A stretch of DNA of 64,000 bases, from positions 62,001-126,000 of the forward strand of contig JAUIDE010000001.1 in the NCBI GenBank assembly GCA_030429105.1, written 5' to 3'. The first letter of the stretch is position 1; the number at the start of each line of letters is the position of its first letter. A program made the translations under genes and the position numbers. This DNA comes from Alphaproteobacteria bacterium (GTDB lineage Bacteria; Pseudomonadota; Alphaproteobacteria; Rhodobacterales; Rhodobacteraceae). The notes below the pieces were generated by a model, which was not told where the DNA came from, did not search any database, and saw only the letters and a program-made list of their open reading frames with translations. Below are positions 26,125 through 34,549 of the stretch, in pieces.

Positions 26125-27339
26125 TCACGCCGGTGGGGCAGGTCTTTGCGTCTTTCTTTCGTCCAAAGCCTGCGGCGCCGTCGCATGCGACGCGACTTCG
26201 GCCCCTTCGTCGTCGAGGCGGACTCGCGCCACGAAGGAGAAGCGCCGCCGCTGCGCAAGGATCGGTTTTTCAATGAAGTGCCAGGAAAAGGCGGCAAAAA
26301 TTCCGATCGCCATCAGGCTAATCGTGAGATTGCCAAAATACCCAAGGCCGGGCGAGATGTGGACAACAAGCTGCTGAATAGGAAAGCCATAGAGGTAAAT
26401 GCCATAGGAATAGTCTCCCTGCTTGAAGAGTTTGGGGAGCCAGATCCGACTGACGCCGAGATATGCCGTCAGATAAACGACCGCCGGGCCGTAGACGAGA
26501 TTCATAAGCGGGTAGATAGTGGTTTCCGGCTCAAACAGGCCGCCGACGACCAGGCAAACGGCGGCCGTCACCGCAAGGATCGGGGAATAGGGTATCCTGT
26601 CGCGGTACAAGAACACGGCTATTCCAAGAAGAAAGCCGACATAAAGACGAGAGACCTGCGAATGCAACACGCGATAGATCTTCTCGCCTATGAAGCCCTG
26701 GTTCAGCGTTCCGCCCGTCGCCGCGTCGTAACCTGCCAGAAACAGTCCGGCGGCGACGGTCGCCGCCCCAGCGGCAAGAACGAGGCCGGGCCGCCTCAAC
26801 GTCCCGAAAATGATGAAGGCCGAAATGATGACGTAGCAGCCGATCTCGTGCGGGACTGTCCACAAGTTGATATTGACGATCCGCATCGGGTTTTCGACGA
26901 AAACTCCGGGCAGATAGAAATGAACGATCCCGATCGAGTTGCTCAAATAGACCCAGAACTCACGAGCGGAGAAATACTCCGAAAGCGGCAGGACCGTCAC
27001 GAGCGGGCCAAGCACCAGCGCGCACAAGATGACCTCGACGGAAAGCGCCGGCACAATCCGGAGGCCACGGTTTATCAGGAAGTTCTTGAGGCTGAGCCGC
27101 AGCGCGCTGCCGGTGATCAGGAACCCGCTGAGCGCAAAGAATGACGTCAAGAGCGCGTACTTGATCATCCAGAGCAGGGGAATGCTCCGCTCGTCGACTT
27201 CCGGCATCGCGATCGGGAGAACGTGGTAGGCTACGATGCCGGTGGCGAGGAAGAGCCTGAGAAAGTCGAAGCCGTGACCGACGCCGCCGTTCTCGGCCAA
27301 TCGGTCGCCTATCGTCGTTCGCCGCGTGGCTCGGTGCAT
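26125..27339 (-). CDS. Acyltransferase 3 family membrane protein (OafA/NodX type)
   Basis: Integral membrane acyltransferase of about 404 residues with some ten hydrophobic segments. GFDFLRLFLATGIVAYHVLP near the start carries the conserved R and H of the family, followed by FFALSGFLITGSALRLSLKNFLINRGLRIVPAL. Near the end are GDYSYGIYLYGFPIQQLVVH and FSWHFIEKPIL. Such enzymes O-acylate sugars of surface polysaccharides. Base composition is visibly lower in G+C than all neighbours, which suggests transfer. Two starts are possible: ATG 27339 (GGGGA upstream), used here, or ATG 27354. Confidence 0.88.
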   Translation of the reverse strand: MHRATRRTTIGDRLAENGGVGHGFDFLRLFLATGIVAYHVLPIAMPEVDERSIPLLWMIKYALLTSFFALSGFLITGSALRLSLKNFLINRGLRIVPALSVEVILCALVLGPLVTVLPLSEYFSAREFWVYLSNSIGIVHFYLPGVFVENPMRIVNINLWTVPHEIGCYVIISAFIIFGTLRRPGLVLAAGAATVAAGLFLAGYDAATGGTLNQGFIGEKIYRVLHSQVSRLYVGFLLGIAVFLYRDRIPYSPILAVTAAVCLVVGGLFEPETTIYPLMNLVYGPAVVYLTAYLGVSRIWLPKLFKQGDYSYGIYLYGFPIQQLVVHISPGLGYFGNLTISLMAIGIFAAFSWHFIEKPILAQRRRFSFVARVRLDDEGAEVASHATAPQALDERKTQRPAPPA

Positions 27340-27406
27340 CGTCCGGTTCCCCATCGATCTAAAGGCGGCTTCTTCGCGCACGATACATCTCGCCGGCTGC
27401 CAAACG

Positions 27407-27583
27407 ATGAACCGACGAGGTTTTTGCGTCAAGGCGGCGGGGGCCGCCGGTGGCGTCGCGGTTGCTGTGGAGCGACACAGGGCGGCTGGAAAGAGCCGTC
27501 ATGCCTTACGTCGGCAAACGAGATGCCGGCGAGACATGCCGAAGCGAAGGTGGCGGGCCAAGCGTAAATCCGCGAAGCGCCTT
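27407..27583 (+). pseudogene. Possible remnant of a Tat-exported protein
   Basis: ATG 27407 opens MNRRGFCVKAAGAAGGVAVAV, which looks like a twin-arginine signal peptide (RRGF, hydrophobic stretch). After about 20 residues the frame turns into non-protein-like, Arg-rich sequence that runs into the antisense of the enoyl-CoA hydratase gene. A +1 shift gives a slightly more ordinary continuation. It adjoins the low-G+C acyltransferase gene. A chance match cannot be excluded. Confidence 0.25.
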
Positions 27584-28414
27584 TCAGGCCGCGGGGAGAT
27601 CCGGGAAGAGCGCGCGCCGCTTCTGCGCCCTCGCAGCGATCGCCTCTTCAAGGTCGGCGGCGCGGAGCGTTCCGGCGTTCCATGTGGCGATCTGCTCCAG
27701 CCCGTCCGCGACGGAATGGTCAGCGGCGTAGACGAGGGACCTCTTCACGCCCGCGGCGGCGAGGGGCGATTTCGCCGAAATCTCCCCCGCCATGGCCAGC
27801 GCCGCCGCGACCGTCGCTTCGCGCCCGTCGTGGAGCGCGTTGAGAAGGCCCCAGCCCTTCGCTTCTTCCGCCGTGAAGCGACGACCGGTCAGGCAGAGTT
27901 CGCGCGCGATTCCCGGCGGGATCAACCGTGGCAGGCGCTGGAGCGTCCCGACATCGGCCGCCATGCCGATGTTGATTTCCTCGACGGCGAAGACGGCGTC
28001 CGCCGCAGCGATGCGGATATCCGCCGCCGTTACGAGATCAATCCCGCCTCCGACGCAGGCACCATGGATCGCGGCGATGACGGGAAAGCGCGCCGCCTCT
28101 AGCGCGGTGATCGAACGCTGGAGCTTCAGGATAAGGACGCGGAGCGCATAGGCGCCGCGGCCGGGCTCGCCCCCCGTCAGCTTCGTGATCTCCTCGAAGG
28201 CCGAGAGGTCCATTCCGGCGGTGAAGTGCCGCCCCTCTCCCGAGATCACCAGGGCGCGGCAGCCGCCGTCCGCCTCCAGCGCAGCGATGTGGGCGGGCAG
28301 TTCCTCCCAGAAATCCGGGCTCATGGCGTTGGCCTTCTCGGGCCTCGCCATGACGAGATGCGCGACCGCGCCGGCGAATTCCGCAGGCCGCTCAAGCCGG
28401 AAGAAGCCGCTCAC
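27584..28414 (-). CDS. Enoyl-CoA hydratase/isomerase family protein (GTG start)
   Basis: Crotonase-fold protein of 276 residues. The oxyanion-hole loops are HFTAGMDLSAF and IHGACVGGGIDLVTAADIRIA; catalytic Glu in the second region is seen in FAVEEINIGMAADVGTLQRLP, where the Asp/Glu pattern resembles dienoyl-CoA isomerase (ECH1-type) more than a classical hydratase. GTG 28414 overlaps the stop of the TIGR03084 gene (GTGA), so translation is coupled. It is the third gene after gcrA. The CoA substrate is unknown. Confidence 0.9.
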   Translation of the reverse strand: MSGFFRLERPAEFAGAVAHLVMARPEKANAMSPDFWEELPAHIAALEADGGCRALVISGEGRHFTAGMDLSAFEEITKLTGGEPGRGAYALRVLILKLQRSITALEAARFPVIAAIHGACVGGGIDLVTAADIRIAAADAVFAVEEINIGMAADVGTLQRLPRLIPPGIARELCLTGRRFTAEEAKGWGLLNALHDGREATVAAALAMAGEISAKSPLAAAGVKRSLVYAADHSVADGLEQIATWNAGTLRAADLEEAIAARAQKRRALFPDLPAA

Positions 28415-29223
28415 GACGCCGCCCTTCGGCGAAGCCCCGGCGGCGGCGGATCGTTCGGCGCTCCCGCGAAGCATTGCGCGACCGCCATCCAGCGCGAAGC
28501 GTTCCGCCCGGACGAGCGGAGAGCGACATCGGCGATGTTCCGCGTCTGCGCCACGACCTGCGCGAAGGCGACGGCGGAGCCTTCCACGCGCTCATCGGCG
28601 CGCGGCTCGCCCCATTCCCAGATCGCGCCGGAGGGGCCGGTAAGCCGGACGAACGGCGCAGGCTCCGGCGGCGTCTCGCCTCGGTTCTGGAACGTCCAGC
28701 CATAGGTCGCGACGCCGAGATGGCAGATGTTGCGCACCCGGTCCGCCTCCTCCCTCTCCAGCCCGAGGATGTCGAACACCTCCTGCCCGTGCGCCCAGGT
28801 TTCCATCTGCCTCGCCGTGATCATGGAGCGGGCGGACATGTCCGGCCCTGCCCATTTCAGGCGTCGTTTCGGGTCGACGTCGAGATAGGCGTCCGCCGTC
28901 CGCTCCGCCGTCTCGGCCCACGCGTCACGAAGCGCGGCGCCGCGGAGGCCGCCGAGCCCTTCGTCGAGCCAGATGTCCTGCGCCGCGATCATCGAGCGCC
29001 CCTCCGCGATGGCGGCGAAGACAGGGCCGAGGAAGGCGTCGAATTCGCCGTCCTCCTGCAGGCTCAGCTGCGCAGCGATGTTGAACATGTGGAGATGGCC
29101 CAGCACGTCCTCTATCGTCCAGCTCTTGAAGAGGGTCTCCGCCTTAAGCGCGTGGTCGTCGAGAGGAGCGAGGATCGCGGCGAGGGCGCGGGACTCGGCG
29201 CGGAAATCCTCCGCCTCCTGCAT
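28411..29223 (-). CDS. TIGR03084 family (DinB/maleylpyruvate isomerase-type) protein
   Basis: Protein of 270 residues with an N-terminal DinB/MDMPI-like four-helix bundle (WTIEDVLGHLHMFNIAA supplies one metal-type His, METWAHGQEVFD another). The C-terminal domain runs YGWTFQNRGETPPEPAPFVRLTGPSG. The TIGR03084 family has no assigned reaction; relatives use thiol cofactors. ATG 29223 is 1 bp after the gcrA stop, so the gene is read with gcrA and with the downstream crotonase-fold gene. Confidence 0.82.
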   Translation of the reverse strand: MQEAEDFRAESRALAAILAPLDDHALKAETLFKSWTIEDVLGHLHMFNIAAQLSLQEDGEFDAFLGPVFAAIAEGRSMIAAQDIWLDEGLGGLRGAALRDAWAETAERTADAYLDVDPKRRLKWAGPDMSARSMITARQMETWAHGQEVFDILGLEREEADRVRNICHLGVATYGWTFQNRGETPPEPAPFVRLTGPSGAIWEWGEPRADERVEGSAVAFAQVVAQTRNIADVALRSSGRNASRWMAVAQCFAGAPNDPPPPGLRRRAAS

Positions 29224-29224
29224 C

Positions 29225-29842
29225 TCAGCGGAATCCGCCGGAGCGCACGCGGTTCCTGTCCCGGTCCCGGCGGGAGGACATGGGCTGGAAGGCGACGGCG
29301 ACATGCGCTTCGCAATACGGTTTTCCAGGGTGGCAGGGCAGGCCGCAGAAGAAGAAATCGTCCGTCGCGGGGTCGCCGATCGGCCACTTGCAGGTCCGCT
29401 CGGTGAGTTCGAGCAAAGTGATGCGCCTCGCCTTCCGCTCCATCAGCGCCAGCGTCTCCGCCGTGCGCTGCGCGTCTTCGATCATCGCGGGCGTCGGCGG
29501 CGGCGGTTCGCGCCGGCCGGTCTGCGCAGCGGCGACCGGCGCGGCCGCGGCGGCGGGGGCCCTGGCGACGACGGGTTCCGGCTCCGGTTCTGGCTCAGGC
29601 CCTGCGGCCTCCTCTGGCTCCGGCGCCGCGACGGCGGCAGGCGTCTCCTCCGGCTCTGGCGTCGCCTTGGCCTCGGCTTCGGCCTTGCCGCCCGCCGTGC
29701 GGTTCGAGAGACCGAGGCGATGAACCTTTCCGATGACCGCATTGCGCGTGACGCCGCCGAGAGTCTTGGCGATCTGGCTCGCGCTCTGCCCCTCGTTCCA
29801 CATGGATTTCAGCATCTCGACGCGCTCGTCGGTCCAGGACAT
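29225..29842 (-). CDS. gcrA: GcrA cell-cycle regulator
   Basis: Alphaproteobacterial cell-cycle transcription factor that works with sigma-70 at CcrM-methylated GANTC promoters. The 205-residue product starts with the hallmark SWTDERVEMLKSMWNEGQ, then SASQIAKTLGGVTRNAVIGK (DNA-binding helix-turn-helix). A long Ala/Pro/Glu-rich linker (about 55-125) follows, and the C-terminal sigma-interacting domain carries TCKWPIGDP and FCGLPCHPGKPYCEAH. GGAGCGAG precedes ATG 29842. The linker is longer than in Caulobacter-type proteins. Confidence 0.97.
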   Translation of the reverse strand: MSWTDERVEMLKSMWNEGQSASQIAKTLGGVTRNAVIGKVHRLGLSNRTAGGKAEAEAKATPEPEETPAAVAAPEPEEAAGPEPEPEPEPVVARAPAAAAAPVAAAQTGRREPPPPTPAMIEDAQRTAETLALMERKARRITLLELTERTCKWPIGDPATDDFFFCGLPCHPGKPYCEAHVAVAFQPMSSRRDRDRNRVRSGGFR

Positions 29843-29937
29843 GGCTCGCTCCGGTTGATCGCTTCGCCGGAGGGCCCGGCGGAAGGCGCGCATTCTAGCC
29901 GCGGGCGGCCGCGATGCAAGCACGCGGCGCGCTGCCC

Positions 29938-31311
29938 TCAGGCCCCGGTCAGCCCGGCCGCCGCGAAATCGAGCCGCCACGCCGCCAGCGCGCGACTGTC
30001 CCCGCCATAGACATAGGCGGCCCACGCGAGCGCTCTTCTCGCTTCGCGCGCCGCCTCCGCGTTGCGGCCTAGTTCGGAGAGCGCCAGCGCGCGCCAGCGG
30101 AGGGCGTGGGCGAGCCGCCAGTCCGCCCCGTGCCGGGCGAGGACGGGGATGGCCGGGTTGAGCGCGGCGAGCGCCTCGCCGGGTTCGCCCCGGCGCATCA
30201 GAACGGCGGCGAGATCGCCCCGAAGGTCGGCAAGGCGGAGCGAGTCTGGCCCTAGGCGGCGAAGAAGCAGCCTCTCCCCCTCCCGCAGCAACGCTGCAGC
30301 TTCCCCCTCCCGTCCGGCGAAGAAGGCGATGTGCCCGGCCTCCAGAATCGCGGCGGGGAGGCGGTGATCCTCCGGCCCGAAGGCTTCCGCCTCGCGGATC
30401 GCGCGGCGCGCCCAGACGAAGCGTTCCGCCGGTGCTTCCGCTGTCGCCGCGCGGGCGGCGAGGGCGGCATATGTTCCGTCGCGCGGCCCCGGCGGCCGTG
30501 TCGCCTTGCCTCGCGCGAGCGACGTGAATGCGGCGCGGGCGCTGCGGCGCGCCTCCGCCTCGTTCATGCCGGCGCGCATCGACGGGTCGTAGAGGACGCG
30601 CAGCATGAGGAGGTCGAAGGCTGTCGCCTTCACCTGCACATTGTCGTTGTTGAAGATCGAATCCTCGAGCCGCAGGATGTCGTTCGTCGGTCCCAGCGCC
30701 TGGGTCACTTCCTCCTCGATGCAGGCGCGGATTTCGTGCGGCGCGGCGTAAGCCGGCAGGAAGACGGTGATCGCCTCGAACCGCTCCAGACCGCGCCAGA
30801 AGGGCCGGCCCTCCGCCGCTGCGCTGCGGAACTCCCTCCAGCCGCCAGAGAAGGGCAGGAAGAAGCAGAGCGCATCCTCCGCCACGGCCGACATCTCGTC
30901 CGCCGGCGCGGTTCTTAGTGTGATCTCCCCTTCATCGCCCTCAGCCAGCGCCAGATCGAGGCCCGGGGCGCCTGCACGCAGGCGGGCGATAAGATCGGCT
31001 GCGTAGGGCCGGTAGGCAGAGAGTTCCGGCCCCGCGAGGGCGACGCGCACCGGCCCCTCGAAGCGCAGCAGTCCTTCGTTCCGGTCGCCCCATTCGGTGA
31101 CAAAGGCGAGTTCGAGGAAATCTTCCGTCAGGCTATCGGCCGACCAGGCGCCGCCGCCCCGGCCGATCATCACGCCGTACTCCGGAAAGTCGGGTCGCGG
31201 GACGAGTTCGTACGGGCGCGTCCGCTCCGCTTCACGGTAGATCGGGTCCGTATCCGGCCCCGCCGCGCAGCCCGCGAACGCGAGAAGGAGGAGCGCGGCG
31301 CGTCCGGTCAC
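29938..31311 (-). CDS. DUF2927 lipoprotein with TPR-like C-terminal region
   Basis: Predicted lipoprotein of 457 residues. The signal MTGRAALLLLAFAGC has a lipobox ending at Cys15. The DUF2927 body (about 60-250) contains EFGVMIGRGGG-like start, ACIEEEVTQALGPTNDI and IFNNDNVQVKATAFDLLMLRVLYDPSMRAGM, the family hallmark. The last 170 residues are Ala/Arg/Leu-rich helical repeats resembling TPRs. Function of DUF2927 is unknown. GTG 31311 overlaps the stop of the acetyltransferase gene. Confidence 0.85.
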   Translation of the reverse strand: MTGRAALLLLAFAGCAAGPDTDPIYREAERTRPYELVPRPDFPEYGVMIGRGGGAWSADSLTEDFLELAFVTEWGDRNEGLLRFEGPVRVALAGPELSAYRPYAADLIARLRAGAPGLDLALAEGDEGEITLRTAPADEMSAVAEDALCFFLPFSGGWREFRSAAAEGRPFWRGLERFEAITVFLPAYAAPHEIRACIEEEVTQALGPTNDILRLEDSIFNNDNVQVKATAFDLLMLRVLYDPSMRAGMNEAEARRSARAAFTSLARGKATRPPGPRDGTYAALAARAATAEAPAERFVWARRAIREAEAFGPEDHRLPAAILEAGHIAFFAGREGEAAALLREGERLLLRRLGPDSLRLADLRGDLAAVLMRRGEPGEALAALNPAIPVLARHGADWRLAHALRWRALALSELGRNAEAAREARRALAWAAYVYGGDSRALAAWRLDFAAAGLTGA

Positions 31312-31745
31312 CGCCGGTAGACGATGAAAGGGGTCTTCTTCGCCACCCGGTCATAGAGCTGTCTCGCGGTGGCGTTGAAGTCCTGCGTCAGCCAGTAGAC
31401 GGACGGGCAGCCCGCCGCATCGGCCGCCGCATAGACGGCCTCGATCAACGCGCGGCCCGCGCCTGTGCCCCGCGCGGCCTCGTCCACGTAGAGGTCCTGC
31501 AGATAGCAGGTGTTCTCGATCTTCCAGCCGTGCCTGTGGAAGACATAGTGCGTGAGGCCGACCGCCGCGCCGTCCTTCTCCGCGATCAGGCCGTGGAAAT
31601 CCTGTGGGTCGTCGCCGAGGAGGCGGCTCCAGTGCGTCTCGTAGATCTCCTCGGGCAGGACGGTCTCGTAAAAGGCGAGATAGAGCGTCCAGAGCCGCCG
31701 CCATTCGGCGTGATCGCGGGGTTCGAGCGGGCGGATCGTCAGCAT
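31308..31745 (-). CDS. GNAT family N-acetyltransferase
   Basis: Single-domain acetyltransferase of 145 residues. It begins LTIRPLEPRDHAEWRRLW, has the acetyl-CoA pyrophosphate loop in YVDEAARGTGAGRALIEAVY (about 90-109) and a C-terminal NATARQLYDRVAKKTPFIVY. This last pattern is shared with a subgroup of amine/aminoglycoside-like acetyltransferases; the acceptor is unknown. It overlaps the downstream lipoprotein gene by 4 bp and lies 6 bp after the AEC transporter gene. Confidence 0.9.
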   Translation of the reverse strand: MLTIRPLEPRDHAEWRRLWTLYLAFYETVLPEEIYETHWSRLLGDDPQDFHGLIAEKDGAAVGLTHYVFHRHGWKIENTCYLQDLYVDEAARGTGAGRALIEAVYAAADAAGCPSVYWLTQDFNATARQLYDRVAKKTPFIVYRR

Positions 31746-31751
31746 GGCGCC

Positions 31752-32666
31752 TCAGGCGAAAAGGGCGGTCACCGGAACGGAGAGCGCCGTCGAGAGGATA
31801 ACGGCCTTCGCTGCGCTGTCCACCTTCACGCCGTAGCGGAGCCCGAGCACGAAGGCCATCGCCCCGCATGGCGCGGCGAAGACGAGCGGGGCCGGGCCGG
31901 CCCAGGCTGCGGACGGCTCCACCACGGCGCCAAGCAGGACGACGCCGAGCAGCGGATGGACGACGCATTTCATTCCGGTCGCGGCCAGCACCGGGCCGCC
32001 GAAGCGCTTCAGGTCGGCGCCGGAGAGGATCACGCCGAGCGCAAAGAGCGAGGCGGGCGCAGCCGAGCCCGCTGCGAGTCCAAGGAACCGGTCCACGCCC
32101 TCGTGGAGGGCGAGGCCGGAGAGGTTGAAGGCGAAGCCGGCGAGAATGGCGAGGATGAGCCGATTGGCCGCGATGGATCGCAGCGTCGCCGCGACGCCGG
32201 CCTTTCCCGTCATCGCCTCGAGAATCAGGATCGTCGCGACGAATATTCCGAGCGTGTCTACGGCGATCATCGTCGCCACCGGCGCCGCGGCGCCCTCGCC
32301 ATAGAGGTTCTGCGCGATAGGCAAGGCGAAAAAGACGTGGTTCGGGAAGGCGCCCGCAAGGCCAAGGATCAGCGCCTCCGGCGGCGCGAGGCGGAAGCCG
32401 TGGCGGCAGGCGATGTAGCCGAAGCCGTAGAGCAGAAAGAGGCTCGCCTCATAGGCGAGGAGAACCGGCCAGTCGATCTCCCCGAGGTCGACGGTCGCCA
32501 TAAGCCGGAAGAGCAGACAGGGCACCGCGAGCCCGACGACATAGGCGTTAACGCCCTCCGCCGCGACCCGACCGAAAGCGCCCCGCAGGCCGAAGGCGAA
32601 GCCGATGGCGGGAAAGGCGAATACGGGCAGAATGGCGAACTGGAGGGCGTCGAGGACCGCGCCCAC
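31752..32666 (-). CDS. AEC family (auxin efflux carrier-like) transporter
   Basis: Membrane transporter of 304 residues with about ten hydrophobic segments and the AEC-type pattern: FPNHVFFALPIAQNLYG in the first half and GPVLAATGMKCVVHPLLGV plus FAAPCGAMAFVLGLRYG in the second. AEC carriers move small organic acids or malonate-like anions; the ligand is unknown. The start is GTG 32666, directly after the TAA of the MoxR gene, so these genes are read as one unit. Confidence 0.88.
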   Translation of the reverse strand: MGAVLDALQFAILPVFAFPAIGFAFGLRGAFGRVAAEGVNAYVVGLAVPCLLFRLMATVDLGEIDWPVLLAYEASLFLLYGFGYIACRHGFRLAPPEALILGLAGAFPNHVFFALPIAQNLYGEGAAAPVATMIAVDTLGIFVATILILEAMTGKAGVAATLRSIAANRLILAILAGFAFNLSGLALHEGVDRFLGLAAGSAAPASLFALGVILSGADLKRFGGPVLAATGMKCVVHPLLGVVLLGAVVEPSAAWAGPAPLVFAAPCGAMAFVLGLRYGVKVDSAAKAVILSTALSVPVTALFA

Positions 32667-33512
32667 TTACTGCCCCTGGCGCCTCCGGTTCATGAACATG
32701 AGCCGCTCCAGCAGGTGCACGTCCTGCTCGTTTTTCAGGAGCGCGCCGTGGAGCTTCGGCAGCGCCTCCGTCGTGTCTCCCTTCAGGTCGGCGGCGGACA
32801 TGTCCTCCGCCATCAGGAGGCGCAGCCAGTCCAGCGCCTCAGAGGTCGAGGGCTTCTTCTTCAGACCCGGCGTCTCACGCAGCTCGTAGAACTGCGTCAG
32901 CGCGGCGTGGACGAGGCTCTTCTTCACGCCGGGGAAATGAACGTCGACGATCTCCTGCATCGTCTCGATGTCGGGGAAGCGGATGTAGTGGAAGAAGCAT
33001 CGGCGGAGGAACGCGTCCGGCAGTTCCTTCTCGTTGTTCGATGTGATGATGACGATGGGGCGCCGCTTCGCGCGGATCGTCTCTCCGGTCTCGTAGACGT
33101 AGAATTCCATCCGGTCGAGCTCCTGCAGGAGGTCGTTGGGGAATTCGATATCCGCCTTGTCGATCTCGTCGATCAGGAGGACGACCTTCTCTTCCGCCTC
33201 GAACGCTTCCCAGAGCTTGCCTTTGCGGATGTAGTTCGCGACGTCGCCCACGCGGGCGTCGCCGAGCTGGCTGTCGCGGAGGCGGCTTACGGCGTCATAT
33301 TCGTAGAGTCCCTGCTGCGCCCGCGTGGTGGACTTCACCGACCATTCGAGCAGCGGCAGGCCGAGCGCCTTCGCGATCTGGCGCGCCAGTTCCGTCTTGC
33401 CCGTCCCGGGCTCGCCCTTCACCAGAAGCGGCCGCTCGAGCGTGATGGCGGCGTTCACCGCGACCGTGAGGTCGCCCGTCGCCACGTAATCCTTCGTTCC
33501 GTCGAATCGCAC
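32667..33512 (-). CDS. MoxR family AAA+ ATPase
   Basis: Chaperone-like AAA+ ATPase of 281 residues. Walker A is KGEPGTGKTELARQ (32-45), Walker B is VVLLIDEIDKAD near 109-120, sensor 1 is IVIITSNNEKELPDAFLRRC, and the YIRFPD segment follows. MoxR proteins assist assembly of metal or VWA-domain partner complexes. The usual VWA-domain partner gene is not next to it here; an AEC transporter follows instead. Confidence 0.93.
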   Translation of the reverse strand: MRFDGTKDYVATGDLTVAVNAAITLERPLLVKGEPGTGKTELARQIAKALGLPLLEWSVKSTTRAQQGLYEYDAVSRLRDSQLGDARVGDVANYIRKGKLWEAFEAEEKVVLLIDEIDKADIEFPNDLLQELDRMEFYVYETGETIRAKRRPIVIITSNNEKELPDAFLRRCFFHYIRFPDIETMQEIVDVHFPGVKKSLVHAALTQFYELRETPGLKKKPSTSEALDWLRLLMAEDMSAADLKGDTTEALPKLHGALLKNEQDVHLLERLMFMNRRRQGQ

Positions 33513-33595
33513 GTCTGTCCCTTTCGCATCTCAAGGGCGAGTTCTAACGCCACGCTCCATCGGATGAAAATCGATTCCTTTCTTAATGGTTTCCA

Positions 33596-33624
33596 TCGAC
33601 AGCTTCGCCGATCCGCGCTATAGC
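33596..33624 (+). promoter_or_regulatory. Candidate promoter of dksA
   Basis: TCGACA and TATAGC are separated by 17 bp, and the -10 element ends 53 bp ahead of the dksA ATG. It is the best hexamer pair in the divergent region between moxR and dksA. Confidence 0.4.
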
Positions 33625-33677
33625 CCGCCCGCGAACAGGAGCGGCCCTGCGCCGCGCGTGTTGGGGACCGGAAATCG

Positions 33678-34100
33678 ATGAACAAGCATGTCGAACTATC
33701 CGCCGACTATTTCCCGTCGGAGGATGAGCCCTTCATGTGCGAACGGCACCGGGAATACTTCCGCAGGAAACTTCTCGACTGGAAGGAATCGATTCTCAAC
33801 GAGAGTCGCGAGACAGTCAGGGAGATGCAGGAGGACGCCCGCAACATTCCCGACCTCGCGGATCGCGCCTCTGAAGAGACCGACCGGGCGCTGGAATTGC
33901 GGACGCGGGACCGGCAGCGGAAGCTGATCGGCAAGATCGACGCCGCGCTCCGGCGGATCGAGGACGGTTCCTACGGGTATTGCGAAGATACCGGCGCGCC
34001 GATCTCGCTTCGCCGGCTCGACGCCCGCCCTATCGCCACGCTCTCGCTCGAAGCGCAGGAGCGGCATGAGCGGCGCGAGAAGGTTTATCGCGACGATTGA
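33678..34100 (+). CDS. dksA: DksA-type RNA polymerase-binding protein with degenerate zinc finger
   Basis: Transcription factor that acts with ppGpp in the RNA polymerase secondary channel. The 140-residue product has the coiled-coil region (about 30-95), with DLADRASEETDRALELRTRDR at the tip where the catalytic Asp residues lie, followed by GSYGYCEDTGAPISLRRLDARPIATLSLEAQE. The classical C4 zinc finger is reduced to one cysteine (C102); the other three positions are T105, S123 and A126. Single-cysteine DksA proteins are known to be functional in Rhodobacter relatives. ATG 33678 follows GGGGACCGG. Confidence 0.92.
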   Translation: MNKHVELSADYFPSEDEPFMCERHREYFRRKLLDWKESILNESRETVREMQEDARNIPDLADRASEETDRALELRTRDRQRKLIGKIDAALRRIEDGSYGYCEDTGAPISLRRLDARPIATLSLEAQERHERREKVYRDD

Positions 34101-34126
34101 CGGGGCGGGTCGCGTCGCGCCCCAGT

Positions 34127-34462
34127 TCAGATAGAGAAGCTCGTCCCGCACCCGCAGGAACTAGTCGCGTTCGGGTTGTCGATGGCGAAACGCGCGCCTA
34201 TCAGCTCGTTCTTGAAGTCGATCTTTGAGCCAGAGAGGAACGGCAGCGAGACAGGATCGATCAGCACAGCCGCTTCGCCTGCTGGCAGCACCAGATCATC
34301 ATCCGCCGCCGCGTCCTCTAGCGTGAACTCGTAGGAAAAGCCCGAGCAGCCGCCGCCGAGCACGGCCACGCGGAGATTCTTCGGCGCTCCCTCCGCTTTC
34401 GCGATGGCGGCGAGGCGGGCGGCGCAGTTTTCTGTCACGGTGATGGGCAGGGTCAGGGTCAT
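34127..34462 (-). CDS. erpA: A-type iron-sulfur carrier (IscA/ErpA family)
   Basis: Fe-S cluster assembly or insertion protein of 111 residues. The three cluster-binding cysteines are in GGGCSGFSYEF and SSCGCGTSF, and IDFKNELIGARFAIDNPNA is typical of the ErpA/HesB type. It passes clusters to apo-proteins in the cytoplasm. ATG 34462 is taken, with GGGAGAG upstream; a frame that continues to 35680 only reads antisense through the dGTPase gene. It is divergent from that gene. Confidence 0.93.
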   Translation of the reverse strand: MTLTLPITVTENCAARLAAIAKAEGAPKNLRVAVLGGGCSGFSYEFTLEDAAADDDLVLPAGEAAVLIDPVSLPFLSGSKIDFKNELIGARFAIDNPNATSSCGCGTSFSI

Positions 34463-34549
34463 GCGGCGCTCTCCCGGCGGGGTTTGCACGTCTTCGCCAA
34501 AGAGATATGGGTTCGGGCGATAAGCGGCAAGGGCGCGGAACGCGAGGCC

